Of a DNA stretch of 64,000 bases, positions 26,784 through 35,497 are shown in pieces. Below the pieces are notes generated by a model. That model worked only from the letters and a program-made list of their open reading frames with translations. It was not told the origin of the DNA and searched no databases. How positions within the stretch are numbered: the stretch's first letter is position 1; every line of letters starts with the position of its first letter. The DNA is from JAMXLO01 sp037201625 (GTDB lineage: Bacteria > Pseudomonadota > Alphaproteobacteria > Acetobacterales > Acetobacteraceae): assembly GCA_037201625.1 (NCBI GenBank), contig JBBCGR010000005.1, positions 1-64,000 of the forward strand, in the 5' to 3' direction. The position numbers were made by a program, and so were the translations under genes.

Positions 26784-27998
26784 GTGCGCGTCTATGCACC
26801 CGGACCCGTGATGCAGCCGCAGCCACCCCCCTATGATCCCGATGCCCTGGAGGCGTTCGTCGCCCTGGCGGGCCGCGCTCTGTGGGCGGCGCGGATCGCC
26901 GAGATCGGCGCCTGGGCGGCGGCCGGCCGGCGGGAGGGCCAGGCCATCCGGCAGCGCCACGCGCTGGAGCTTGCGGTCGAGCGCCTGCGTGGGCCGCTGC
27001 GCCGCCCGCCCTCGCCTGCGGAGTTGTATGCCGCGCGGCTGGCAGGCGATGCCGCGACCCTGGCGGACGCGCTCGGTGCGGCCGGGCGGACCAGGTTGCG
27101 GGCCCGGTTGCTGGCCGGTCTGAGCGGGGCGGGCACGCTGGTGCCGCTGTTCCACCTGCTGCGCACGGCGGCCCTGCAGGCATCGCGGGGCTTTGCCGTC
27201 AGTTTTCCCGGCCTGGAGGCGGCGGCGCCCTATGACCTGCTGATCGCGCAGGGCGCGCAGGAGGTAGAGATCGCCTGCGACGTCGTCTCCGCCGAAGAGG
27301 GGCGGCTGGTGCCGCGGGATGCCTGGTCGCGCCTGGCCGACCGCGTCGAGGTCGATCTGCGCGCCTGGCTGGCGTCCCGTCCCGGCCGCTATTTGCTGAA
27401 GATGACCCTGCCGCAGGGGCTGCGCGACGGTGCGCTGGCCGAGATGCATGCGCGGATCCGCCGCCTGCTGGCGAGCGGCGGGCGTCGCGACGATGACGCG
27501 GCGGCGGTTCTGCGGCTCGATCCGCTGCTGCTGGCCGGCGGTGCGGCGGAGGATGGCCTGATGCCGTCATTGCGGCGGGAGTTCGGGCCGGAGGCGCACC
27601 TGGCGGTGACCGCGACCGGCGGCGGCGTCGTGGTGATGGCGGCGCGCGCCGGCCGCAGCGATGAAGTGGCGGCCGCGGTGCGCCGCCGGCTGTTCGACAT
27701 CGTGGCGACGCGGCTGAGCGGGACGCGGCCCGGCATCCTGGCGATGTTCATCGACGACACCGGGCGCGGCGAATGGCGCGGTCTGCGCGAGCGGCTGGAA
27801 CTGGAGGGCGAGGCGCGGCAGTTCCTCGCCTATCCGGCGGCGCGGCCGGTGATTGCGGTGACCTGCGCGTCGCGTTGCGAGTTGTTCGGGATGGCGGTGC
27901 CGGACGCGGCGGAGGGTGGCGAGATGCGTTTCCGCAACTCGATGCACCCGGCGGCCAAGGCCCTCGCGCTGCACGCCGCCATAGTATCGTCGGTGTGA
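26784..27998 (+). CDS. Conserved hypothetical protein, about 400 residues
   Basis: A 404-residue protein from GTG 26784 (ATG 26811 gives 395). The first 130 residues are Ala/Arg-rich helices; then comes a mixed alpha/beta part with YDLLIAQGAQEVEIACDVVSAEEGRLVPRDAWSRLADRVEVDL (residues 150-192) and RPGRYLLKMTLPQGL. The pattern D-x8-E-x-E with a following helix weakly recalls a PD-(D/E)xK nuclease core, but the usual lysine is a cysteine (C165) and I do not assign it. GC content and codon bias match the host, so it is a resident gene. It lies 23 bases after aroC. Confidence 0.65.
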   Translation: MRVYAPGPVMQPQPPPYDPDALEAFVALAGRALWAARIAEIGAWAAAGRREGQAIRQRHALELAVERLRGPLRRPPSPAELYAARLAGDAATLADALGAAGRTRLRARLLAGLSGAGTLVPLFHLLRTAALQASRGFAVSFPGLEAAAPYDLLIAQGAQEVEIACDVVSAEEGRLVPRDAWSRLADRVEVDLRAWLASRPGRYLLKMTLPQGLRDGALAEMHARIRRLLASGGRRDDDAAAVLRLDPLLLAGGAAEDGLMPSLRREFGPEAHLAVTATGGGVVVMAARAGRSDEVAAAVRRRLFDIVATRLSGTRPGILAMFIDDTGRGEWRGLRERLELEGEARQFLAYPAARPVIAVTCASRCELFGMAVPDAAEGGEMRFRNSMHPAAKALALHAAIVSSV

Positions 27999-28109
27999 TG
28001 GAGGGGGGCGGGTAATCGAACGGTAAACTTCTTATCTCCATAACCGCGCCCCAGGAGCGCCACGATCCCGGGGTTGTTTCGCATGACCGACGAGACTGGA
28101 GACACGACG

Positions 28110-28328
28110 ATGACGGACAGCGAGTACGCCCGGAAGCTCGATGAACTGGACCGGCTGCTGAATGATCCGGACGTGCCCATGGAACCCGCGAAGGTGTGGT
28201 CCCTGCTGGCCGAGATCGCCCAGCGTGACCTGTCGATGTGTCATGCCGCGCGCAAACGCCGCCTGACTGCGGCGCGGTCTTGGCCCTGCGGCAACGTGGG
28301 ATGTGGACGGGCGGGACGGGTCCCATAG
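28110..28328 (+). CDS. Small hypothetical protein with repeat-derived tail
   Basis: A 72-residue ORF from ATG 28110 (GGAG nine bases upstream). Residues 1-45 (MTDSEYARKLDELDRLLNDPDVPMEPAKVWSLLAEIAQRDL) are a charged helical unit like small alphaproteobacterial proteins sometimes mislabelled as release-factor pieces. From about residue 58 the codons run into a sequence (28285-28323) that recurs at 28502-28540 in the intergenic repeat, so the C-terminus seems supplied by an inserted repeat. The function is unknown. Confidence 0.5.
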   Translation: MTDSEYARKLDELDRLLNDPDVPMEPAKVWSLLAEIAQRDLSMCHAARKRRLTAARSWPCGNVGCGRAGRVP

Positions 28329-28460
28329 GCGCTCAACTTTGCAGCCGGGCCGCTGTCTCATCGTCCAGGCCAGCCGTCCACCGCTAGCGGCACCCCACGA
28401 GGTGGACAGCCGCGGCAATCCCCATAGGGGCCAAACATTGGGATGGGGCCGCTGTTTCGT

Positions 28461-28551
28461 CGTCATGGCCGGCCTCGCGCCGGCCAGCCACGCCTCTGGG
28501 ACCTGCGGCAACGCAAGACGTGGATGGCCGGGACAAGCCACGGCCATGACG
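28461..28551. repeat. CGTCATGGC-type inverted repeat, copy 1
   Basis: Arms start CGTCATGGCCGGCCTCGC and end GCCACGGCCATGACG, with inner hairpins built on GGCCGG/CCGGCC and a GACGTGGATGGCCGG segment. The same pattern recurs at 35340-35433. It lies between the small ORF and the 3' end of tlyA. The flanks (28330-28460 and 28552-28640) hold no gene. Confidence 0.65.
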
Positions 28552-28645
28552 GGATACCCCCAATTGTGCGCACCCAGGGGTCAGGCCCGGCGACGAGTGA
28601 ACCACCGTTCCCGACCTTGAACACGCGCCTTGGGGCCCGCCCCGC

Positions 28646-29386
28646 TCATTCCAGCGCGGCGGCGATCAGGAACTCGCGGTTGCCTTCCGGGCCGGTGATC
28701 GGGCTCTCCTCCACCCCCAGGACGCGCCACCCGGGACGCGCCGCCCACCAGGACACCACCCGCTCGCAGACCGCCTGGTGAACCGCGGGATCGCGGACCA
28801 CGCCCTTGCTGCCCACCGCCCCCGGCCCGGCCTCGAACTGCGGCTTGATCAGCGCCACCGCCCAGGCGCCGGGCGCACAGAGCGCCAGCGGCGCCGGCAG
28901 CAATGTCGCCAGGCCGATGAAGCTTGCATCGCAGACCAGTGCGCCGATCGGGTCGGGGACCACCTCCCGCGCCAGATAGCGCGCATTGGTGCGCTCATGC
29001 ACCACGACGCGCGGGTCGCTGCGCAGGCGCCAGGCAAGCTGGCCGTGACCGACATCGACCGCATGCACCCGCACCGCGCCATGCGCCAGCAGCACGTCGG
29101 TGAACCCGCCGGTCGAGGCGCCGACATCCAGGCAGATCCGGCCCTCCGGCGACAGTGCGAAATGCCGCAGCGCATGGTCCAGCTTCAGCCCGCCGCGCGA
29201 CACCCAGGGATGGTCCTGCCCGCGCACCTCGAGCGGTGAATCCGGCGCCACCGCGTCGCCGGCCTTGGCGATGCGCCGCTCGCCGCTGAACACCTTGCCC
29301 GCCAGGATCAGCGCCTGTGCCCGCGTCCGGCTTTCAGCCAGCCCGCGCTCCACCAGCGCCTGATCGGCCCGCACGCCCCGCGCCAT
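28646..29386 (-). CDS. tlyA: TlyA-family rRNA 2'-O-methyltransferase
   Basis: A 246-residue protein: an N-terminal S4 RNA-binding domain (RADQALVERGLAESRTRAQALILAGKVFSG) and an FtsJ-like methyltransferase domain with SAM motif CLDVGASTGGFTDVLLAHGA, D in HAVDVGHGQLAW, VCDASFIGL and the catalytic Lys in VALIKPQFEAG. Family members methylate 16S/23S rRNA; some were first called haemolysins. ATG 29386 (MARGVRADQ) is preferred, though ATG 29410 is in frame. The gene is divergent from hxlR. Confidence 0.92.
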   Translation of the reverse strand: MARGVRADQALVERGLAESRTRAQALILAGKVFSGERRIAKAGDAVAPDSPLEVRGQDHPWVSRGGLKLDHALRHFALSPEGRICLDVGASTGGFTDVLLAHGAVRVHAVDVGHGQLAWRLRSDPRVVVHERTNARYLAREVVPDPIGALVCDASFIGLATLLPAPLALCAPGAWAVALIKPQFEAGPGAVGSKGVVRDPAVHQAVCERVVSWWAARPGWRVLGVEESPITGPEGNREFLIAAALE

Positions 29387-29462
29387 CGCGTCCCTGCCTT
29401 CCTCGCGCATTCCTCCCGCCGCGCCGGGCCGCGCGCAAGCGGACCGCGCCCGTCATTCCGAC

Positions 29463-29491
29463 TTGCATATTGATAGTCATCCGGCTATATG
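29463..29491 (+). promoter_or_regulatory. Sigma-70-like promoter of hxlR operon
   Basis: TTGCAT at 29463-29468 and TATATG at 29486-29491 are separated by 17 bases, the ideal spacing for a housekeeping promoter. They lie about 40 bases upstream of the hxlR ATG in an AT-rich pocket. Confidence 0.6.
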
Positions 29492-29496
29492 CGGCT

Positions 29497-29507
29497 TGCA
29501 TGATGCA
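29497..29507. promoter_or_regulatory. Palindromic operator candidate TGCATGATGCA
   Basis: A perfect 11-base palindrome just downstream of the -10 box and upstream of the hxlR ribosome site. Winged-helix regulators of the HxlR family bind short palindromes in their own promoters, so autoregulation is plausible. Confidence 0.4.
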
Positions 29508-29528
29508 TGTGACTGCGAGGAGCGAGCC

Positions 29529-29984
29529 ATGCGGCGCACCGATTTCAGCAAGCTTCCCTGTCCGATCGCGCGCAGCCTGGAGCGGATCGGCGATCCCTGG
29601 AGCGTGCTGATCCTGCGCGACGCGCTGCGCGGCCTCAGCCGGTTCGACCAGTTCCAGAAGAGCCTCGGCATCGCCCCCAACATCCTGACGCAGCGGCTGA
29701 ACGCGCTGGTGGAGGCAGGAATGCTGGAGCGCCGCGGCTACTGCGAGCATCCGCCGCGCCATGAATACGTGCCGACCCAGCGCGGCCGCGATTTCCGCCC
29801 GGTGCTGTGGGCGCTGCTGACCTGGGGCAGCCGCCACTTCGCCCCCGAGGGCCCGAGCGTCGTCATCGTCGACACCGCCACCGGTGAGCCGGCCGACCCG
29901 ATCCTGGTGGACCGCCGCAGCGGCAAGCCGATGGCCGACCCGGAATTTCGATCCGTCCCATCCGCAGCAAGGAGGCCGGCATGA
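29529..29984 (+). CDS. HxlR-family transcriptional regulator
   Basis: A 151-residue winged-helix regulator. CPIARSLERIGDPWSVLILRDALRGLSRFDQFQKSLGIAPNILTQRLNALVEAGMLERR is the HxlR-type DNA-binding domain, with the conserved Cys near the N-terminus (C11) that in relatives senses aldehydes or oxidants. ATG 29529 has GAGGAG upstream. Its stop overlaps the emrA start (ATGA), so it heads the efflux/SDR operon and probably represses it until a toxic compound appears. Confidence 0.9.
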   Translation: MRRTDFSKLPCPIARSLERIGDPWSVLILRDALRGLSRFDQFQKSLGIAPNILTQRLNALVEAGMLERRGYCEHPPRHEYVPTQRGRDFRPVLWALLTWGSRHFAPEGPSVVIVDTATGEPADPILVDRRSGKPMADPEFRSVPSAARRPA

Positions 29985-31100
29985 GCGGCCAGGTCATCGA
30001 GCGTGACATCATCGACCGGAAGATCGTCGACCGGGAGATCATCGCGCCGCCGGTGCCGGCGCGGGGCAGGGTGCGCCTGTCGCGGCGCTCACTCGGGCTC
30101 GCCGCCGGCGCACTGCTGACGGCATCGGTGCGGCCTGGTACGGCCACCATTGGTGGACCGTCGGCCGCTTCATCGAGAGCACCGACGATGCCTATGTCGG
30201 CGGCGAGGTCACGGCGATCGCGCCCAAGGTGCCTGGCTTCATCGCCGAGGTGCCGGTCACCGACAACCAGGCGGTGCACGCGGGCGACCTGCTGGTGCGC
30301 CTCGACGACCGCGACTACCGCGCGGCGCTGGCCAAGGCGGTGGCGGCGGTGGCCGGCCAGCAGGCGACGCTGGCGAACCTGGCTGCCACCCGCCGCCTGC
30401 AGGAGGCAATGATCGCCCAGGCACGGGCGGAGCTGACCGCGACCGCGGCCGAGATCGCCCGCAGCCGCTACGACGTCGACCGCTACCGCAGCCTGTCGCA
30501 GGACCGTGCCGCCTCGGTGCAGCGATTCGAGCAGGCGGATGCCGACCACCAGAAGGCGCTGGCGGGCGATGCCAAGGCGCGCGCTGCACTCGATGCGGCG
30601 GAGCGGCGGCTCGACGTGATCGACACCCAGCGCCAGCAGGCCGAGGCCGCACTGGCCGCCGCGGTGGCCGATCGCGACACGGCGCAGCTCAACCTGAGCT
30701 CACGGAACTGCGCGCGCCGATAGACGGTGTGATCGGCAACCGCAGTGCCCGCGTCGGCGCCTATGCCTCGCCCGGCGCCCAGCTCATTGCGCTGGTGCCG
30801 GGCGCGCGGCCTCTGGGTGGACGCGAACTTCAAGGAAAGCCAGCTCGCCCACATGCGGCCGGGCATGCCGGTCACGGTCACCGCCGATGTGCTGCCGGGC
30901 GAGGCGTTCCGCGGCCACGTTGCCAGCCTGGCACCCGCTACCGGCGCGGTGTTCAGCGTGCTGCCGCCGGAGAACGCCACCGGCAACTTCACCAAGATCG
31001 TGCAGCGCGTCCCGGTGCGCGTGGTGCTGGACGGCACCGCGGACGCGCTGGGACGGCTGCGCCCGGCCTGTCGGTCACCGCCTCGGTCGACGTGCGGTGA
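29981..31100 (+). pseudogene. EmrA/HlyD-type efflux adaptor, multiple frameshifts
   Basis: A membrane-fusion protein of the EmrA type, readable only by switching frame four times. Segments in order: MSGQVIERDIIDRK...LAAGALLTAS; AAWYGHHWWTVGRFIESTDDAYVGGEV...PGFIAEVPVTDNQAVHAGDLLVRLDDRDY plus the coiled-coil; LTELRAPIDGVIGNRSARVGAYASPGAQLIALV; ARGLWVDANFKESQLAHMRPGMPVTV...; and GLSVTASVDVR-stop. The switches are near 30130, 30698, 30800 (one extra G in GGG) and 31065. All are single-base changes, three deletions and one insertion, with no internal nonsense substitutions. Either recent decay or poor local sequence quality explains this. Confidence 0.8.
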
Positions 31101-32704
31101 GCGCCAGCACGGCCCCGCTGGGATCCCCGCTGCCCCTCCCGTGGTGACGCCGGGCGAGATGGCGATGGTCACCAAGGTGATCGCCTTCGCCAGCATGTGC
31201 GTGGGCTTCTTCATCGCGCTGCTCGACATCCAGATCGTGTCGGCCTCGCTCGCCGATTCGGCGGCGGGCTGTCCGCCGGCACCGACGAGATCGCCTGGGT
31301 GCAGACCAGCTACCTGATCGCCGAGATCGTGGTGATCCCACTGTCCGGCTGGCTCTCCCGCGTGATGTCCACCCGCTGGCTGTTCGCCGCCTCGGCCGCC
31401 GGCTTCACCGTCACCAGCCTGCTGTGCGGCTGGGCGTGGAACATCGAGAGCATGATCGTGTTCCGCGCGCTGCAGGGGTTTCTCGGCGGCTCGATGATCC
31501 CGACCGTGTTCACCACGGCCTTCGTCTACTTCAATGGCCAGCAGCGGGTGATCGCGGCGGCCACCATCGGCTGCATCTCCTCGCTGGCGCCGACGCTGGG
31601 TCCCACGGTCGGCGGCTGGATCACCGACAACTACTCCTGGCACTGGCTGTTCTTCGTCAACCTGGTGCCCGGCATCTTCGTCACCATCGTGGTGCCGTTA
31701 CTTGTGCGCATCGACCGGCCGGACCTGTCGCTGCTGCGCGGCGCCGACTATATCGGCATGGCACTGATGGCGGTGTTCCTGGGCTGCCTGGAATACACGC
31801 TGGAGGAAGGCCCGCGCTGGGACTGGTTCGGCGACGACACCATCCGCGCCACAGCGTGGATCTCCGGCGTCGCCGGCATCGCCTTCATCTGGCGCAGCCT
31901 GGCCGCGGCGCGCCCGGTGGTGGACCTGCGCGCGCTCACCAGCCGCAACTTCTCGCTCGGCTGCTTCTTCTCCTTCGTCATCGCCTGGGCATCTTCGCCA
32001 CGATCTACCTGACGCCGCTGTTCCTGGCGCGCGTGCGCGGCTTCAGCGCGCAGCAGATCGGCGAGGCGGTGTTCTCGACCGGCGTGTTCCAGGTCTGCGC
32101 GATCCCATTCTACACCTTCCTCGCGCGGCGCATCGACCTGCGCTGGCTGATGATGTTCGGCCTCGGCTGCTTCGCGCTCAGCATGTGGAGCTTCACCGCG
32201 ATCACGCATGACTGGGGCTGGCGCGAATTGCTGCTGCCGCAGGCGTTCCGCGGCTTCTCGCAGCAATTCGCCGTGGCGCCGACGGTCACTCTCACATTGG
32301 GCGGGCTGGCGCCGGACAGGCTCAAGCTGGCGTCCGGCCTGTTCAACCTGATGCGCAACCTGGGCGGGGCGATCGGCATCGCGCTGTGCGGCACGATCCT
32401 GAACGACCGCACCAACCTGCACTTCCAGCGCCTGGCCGAGCACCTGAACAGCGGCAATGCGGCGATGCTGCACTGGCTGGACCGGGTCGGCGCCGGCGAG
32501 ATGGCGGCGCGCGGCGGCGATGCGGTGCACGCCCAGGCCGCGGCGCTGCGCCGGCTGGGCGCGCTCGCGCTGCGCGAGGCGCAGACCCAGACCTACGCGG
32601 ATGCCTTCTTCGCCATCGCGCTGTGTCTTCTCGTCGCGACGGCGATGGTGCCGCTGATGCGCAGGATCGCGCCGATGGCCGCGCCGCCGCGCGATGCCCA
32701 CTGA
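31097..32704 (+). pseudogene. EmrB/QacA-type DHA2 efflux transporter, frameshifted
   Basis: A 14-helix major-facilitator drug exporter, partner of the EmrA gene (GTGA overlap at 31097). Recognisable parts: MVTKVIAFASMCVGFFIALLDIQIVSASLAD; GGGLSAGTDEIAWVQTSYLIAEIVVIPLSGWLS...GNYSWHW-like ITDNYSWHWLFFVN; and LGIFATIYLTPLFLARVRGFSAQQIGE to the end. Single-base deletions near 31130, 31256 and 31985 break the frame. If translation begins at ATG 31159, only the last two matter. Codon bias is intact throughout, so the damage is recent or artefactual. Confidence 0.8.
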
Positions 32705-32716
32705 CAGGAGGATCGG

Positions 32717-33463
32717 ATGATGGAACGCAGGAATGCCACGGCCGCGGTGATCGGCGCGGGTGATTACATCGGCAGCGCGATCGCGCGGCGGTTTGCCGCC
32801 GAGGGCTTCACCGTGTTCGCCGGACGGCGCACCGGGGCGAAGCTCGCGCCGCTGGTGCAGGAGGTGGAGGCGGCGGGCGGACGTATCGTCGCGCGGTCGC
32901 TGGATGCGCGGCAGGAGGACGACATCGCCGGGTTCCTGGCCGCGGCCGATGCCGAGGCGCCGCTCGAGGTCTGCATCTTCAACCCGGGCGCCAACGTGCA
33001 CGCCCTGTTGGTGGACACCACCGAGCGCGTGTTCCGCAAGGTGTGGGAGATGGCGTGCTATGGCGGCTTCCTCACCGGGCGCGAGGCGGCGCGGCGCATG
33101 CTGCCGCACGGGCGTGGCGCGATCTTCTTCACCGGGGCGACGGCGAGCCTGCGCGGCGGTGCCGGTTTCGCCGCGTTCGCCGCCGCCAAGGCAGGGCTGC
33201 GCGCGGTAGCGCAGAGTGCGGCGCGCGAACTCGGGCCGCAGAACATCCACGTCGCGCACCTGGTGATCGATTCCGGCGTGGACACCGCCTGGGTGCGCGA
33301 ACGCATCCGTGCGCGCGAGGGCGACGATGCGCTGGCCAATCTCGATCCCAACCGGCTGATGCGGCCGGACTCGGTGGCTGAGACGTACTGGCAGCTCTAC
33401 CGCCAGCCGCGCGATGCGTGGACGTTCGAACTCGACATCCGGCCGTTCGGCGAGAAGTGGTGA
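32717..33463 (+). CDS. SDR-family protein lacking the catalytic Tyr
   Basis: A 248-residue short-chain dehydrogenase/reductase fold. The cofactor motif is AAVIGAGDYIGSAIARRF (G-x3-G-x-G variant) and the middle has FNPGANVHALLVDTT in place of NNAG. At the active site the usual Y-x3-K reads F-A-A-A-K in FAAFAAAKAGLRAVAQS, so the proton-donating tyrosine is absent. It may bind nucleotide without classic dehydrogenase chemistry, or use another residue. ATG 32717 follows AGGAGG. It is followed directly by a DsbA-family isomerase (GTGA overlap) in the hxlR operon. Confidence 0.88.
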   Translation: MMERRNATAAVIGAGDYIGSAIARRFAAEGFTVFAGRRTGAKLAPLVQEVEAAGGRIVARSLDARQEDDIAGFLAAADAEAPLEVCIFNPGANVHALLVDTTERVFRKVWEMACYGGFLTGREAARRMLPHGRGAIFFTGATASLRGGAGFAAFAAAKAGLRAVAQSAARELGPQNIHVAHLVIDSGVDTAWVRERIRAREGDDALANLDPNRLMRPDSVAETYWQLYRQPRDAWTFELDIRPFGEKW

Positions 33464-34086
33464 CCGCCATGGCCAAGGTGGAGTTCCACTTCGATTTCGG
33501 CAGCCCGAACGCCTATCTGAGCCATCTCGTCATTCCCGGGATCGAGCAGCGCACCGGCGTGCGCTTCGGCTACGTTCCGGTGCTGCTGGGCGGCGTGTAC
33601 AAGCTCACCGGCAACCGCGCGCCGGCGGAATCCCTTGCCGGCATCAGGAACAAGCCGGACTATCAACGGCTGGAGACCGAGCGCTTCATCCGTCGCCACG
33701 GCATCACGCGCTTCATGGCCAACCCGTTCTTCCCGGTCAACACGCTCGTGGTGATGCGCGGTGCGATCGCGGCGCGGCGTCTTGGCGCCTTCGTGCAGTA
33801 CGTCGACGAAATCTTTCGCCACATGTGGGCGGAGCCGAAGAAGCTGGACGATCCGGCAGTGCTGCGCGCCGCGCTGGTCGGATCGGGGCTCGACGCCGAT
33901 GGCATCCTCGCGCTGGCCCAGGCGCAGGACGTCAAGGACGAGCTTCTCGCCAACACGCAGCGCTCGGTGGAGCGCGGCACGTTCGGCTCGCCGACCTTCT
34001 TCGTCGGTGACGACATCTATTTCGGCAAGGACAGCCTGCGCGACGTCGAGGATGCGATCGCGGCGCTGTCCCGGTGCGACCAATGA
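33460..34086 (+). CDS. 2-hydroxychromene-2-carboxylate isomerase-like (DsbA family)
   Basis: A 208-residue kappa-class GST/DsbA-fold protein: VEFHFDFGSPNAYLSHLVIPGIEQRTG at the N-terminus (the catalytic Ser of the isomerase branch is in FGSPNAYL), PFFPVNTLVVMRGAIAA in the helical insert and GTFGSPTFFVGDDIYFGKD at the C-terminal thioredoxin part. Members act in glutathione-dependent degradation of aromatics. The start is GTG 33460 overlapping the SDR stop, or ATG 33469. The position in the hxlR operon with two SDR genes suggests metabolism of a toxic aromatic or carbonyl compound. Confidence 0.9.
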   Translation: MTAMAKVEFHFDFGSPNAYLSHLVIPGIEQRTGVRFGYVPVLLGGVYKLTGNRAPAESLAGIRNKPDYQRLETERFIRRHGITRFMANPFFPVNTLVVMRGAIAARRLGAFVQYVDEIFRHMWAEPKKLDDPAVLRAALVGSGLDADGILALAQAQDVKDELLANTQRSVERGTFGSPTFFVGDDIYFGKDSLRDVEDAIAALSRCDQ

Positions 34087-34106
34087 CCAACCAGAGGAGA
34101 AACCAC

Positions 34107-34907
34107 ATGTCTACACATCCGGCTGCACAACGCCCGCGAGCCGCCCTGATCACCGGGGCTTCGTCCGGCATCGGTGCGACCTATGCGGACCGGCTGGCCC
34201 GCCGCGGCCACGACCTCGTGCTGGTGGCACGCGATGCGACGCGGATGGCCGCGATCGCCGAGCGGCTGCGCGGCGAGACCGGCGTTGCGATCGATGTGCT
34301 GCCGGCCGACCTTACGGCGCCGGACGACCTGCGCCGCGTCGAGATGCGGCTGCGCGAGGATGCGCGGATCGGGCTTCTGGTGAACAATGCGGGTGCCGCC
34401 CTGGCCGGCGGTTTCGCCGCACCCGACCCCGACCTGCTGCAATGGCTGATCGCCCTCAACATCGTCGCGGTGACGCGGCTGGCGGGTGCGGTCGTGCCGC
34501 GGTTCCTGGCGGAAGGCGAAGGCGCCATCATCAACCTTGCCTCGGTGCTCGCGCTGGCGCCCGAGGCGTCGCCCGGCATCTATGCCGCCACGAAGGCCTA
34601 CGTGCTGACCTTCTCGCAGTCGCTGCAGACTGAACTTGGCGGCCGCGGCCTCTATGTGCAGGCGGTGCTGCCGGCGGCGACGCGTACCGAGATCTGGGAG
34701 CGTGCGGGTCGCGACGTGAACGCCATCCCGGGCGTGATGGAAGTGGGCGAACTGGTCGACGCGGCACTGGTGGGCTTTGACCGGCGTGAGGCGGTGACCA
34801 TCCCGCCGCTGCCCGACGAAGGCCAGTGGCAGGCGTTCACCGCCGCGCGCCAGGCGATGATGCGCAACTTCAGCAACCCGCATCCCGCCGCGCGCTACCT
34901 CGCGTAG
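34107..34907 (+). CDS. SDR-family oxidoreductase
   Basis: A 266-residue short-chain dehydrogenase. The cofactor motif is ALITGASSGIGATYADRLA, followed by VLPADLTAPDD, LLVNNAGAALAGG and the active site NLASVLALAPEASPGIYAATKAYVLTFSQSLQTEL (S, Y-x3-K). An Arg in the first helix region (LVARDATRM) suggests NADP. AGAGGAG precedes ATG 34107. It is the last gene of the hxlR operon; a REP-like element and the xseB gene on the opposite strand follow. Confidence 0.93.
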   Translation: MSTHPAAQRPRAALITGASSGIGATYADRLARRGHDLVLVARDATRMAAIAERLRGETGVAIDVLPADLTAPDDLRRVEMRLREDARIGLLVNNAGAALAGGFAAPDPDLLQWLIALNIVAVTRLAGAVVPRFLAEGEGAIINLASVLALAPEASPGIYAATKAYVLTFSQSLQTELGGRGLYVQAVLPAATRTEIWERAGRDVNAIPGVMEVGELVDAALVGFDRREAVTIPPLPDEGQWQAFTAARQAMMRNFSNPHPAARYLA

Positions 34908-34919
34908 CCGCCGGCGGCG

Positions 34920-35159
34920 TCACTCGATCGGGCGTGTCGACAGCGATCCGTCGGCGTGCTCGACGATGGCGGCGACCCGCGCTTCGGCCTCTGCCAGCTT
35001 CGCCTCGCAGTGGCGGCGCAGTGCGGCGCCGCGTTCATAGGCAGTGATCGCGTCCTCGAGTTTCTGCTGGCCGCTCTCCAGCGCGCGGACGATCTGTTCC
35101 AGTTCGGCCAGCGCATCCTCGAAGGACAGCGCGCCGACATCGGTGTTCTTGCCGGACAT
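34920..35159 (-). CDS. xseB: Exodeoxyribonuclease VII small subunit
   Basis: A 79-residue helical-hairpin protein: SFEDALAELEQIVRALESGQQKLEDAITAYERGAALRRHCEAKLAEAEARV. The block E-x-A-L-x-E-L-x-x-I-V-x-x-L-E-x-G is diagnostic for XseB, which binds XseA to form the single-strand exonuclease VII. ATG 35159 has AGGAGT upstream. It converges on the SDR gene with a 12-base gap. The usual partners (ispA, dxs, xseA) are not in the window; its neighbour on the same strand, beyond a repeat, is the histone-deacetylase-like gene. Confidence 0.93.
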   Translation of the reverse strand: MSGKNTDVGALSFEDALAELEQIVRALESGQQKLEDAITAYERGAALRRHCEAKLAEAEARVAAIVEHADGSLSTRPIE

Positions 35160-35166
35160 GGGGACT

Positions 35167-35266
35167 CCTAGAGCGTGATGACCGCAGGCGGCTTCGCCGG
35201 AGGTCTGACTCACGCGATCAAACATCGACAGGTGAACGTGATGACCGCAGGCGATTTCGCCGGAGG
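35167..35266. repeat. REP-like hairpin and 30-bp direct repeat
   Basis: Begins CTAGAGCGTGATG and closes with ACTCACGC at 35215, forming a hairpin related to the 105-bp elements at 10717 and 39064. A 30-base unit (35174-35203, CGTGATGACCGCAGGCG...) is repeated at 35237-35266 with two or so changes, 63 bases apart. It lies just upstream of xseB. Confidence 0.65.
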
Positions 35267-35339
35267 CCCGATGCATCGTCATGATGCGGACCTGTCCGCG
35301 GCCGGTCGGTCAAAGTCGCAGCGGGGGGCTAGGTATTTT

Positions 35340-35433
35340 CCATCGTCATGCCGTGGCTCGGCCACGGCATCCACGTCTTCCTGTGCGGCGCGAAAGACTT
35401 GGGTGGCATGGCCAGGCCATGCCATGACGATGG
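35340..35433. repeat. CGTCATGGC-type inverted repeat, copy 2
   Basis: Outer arms CCATCGTCATG and CATGACGATGG pair perfectly; inner arms contain CCGTGGCTCGGCCACGG and GGCATGGCCAGGCCATGCC hairpins and a CCACGTCTT/AAGACTTGGGTGG pair. It belongs to the same family as 28461-28551 and sits downstream of the histone-deacetylase-like gene, where it could also end transcription. Confidence 0.7.
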
Positions 35434-35497
35434 AGTGAGGGACCTCAGCCCGGTACGAATCACGTAAATGCAGGCGTCGCTGCGTGGCCGTCATCCG

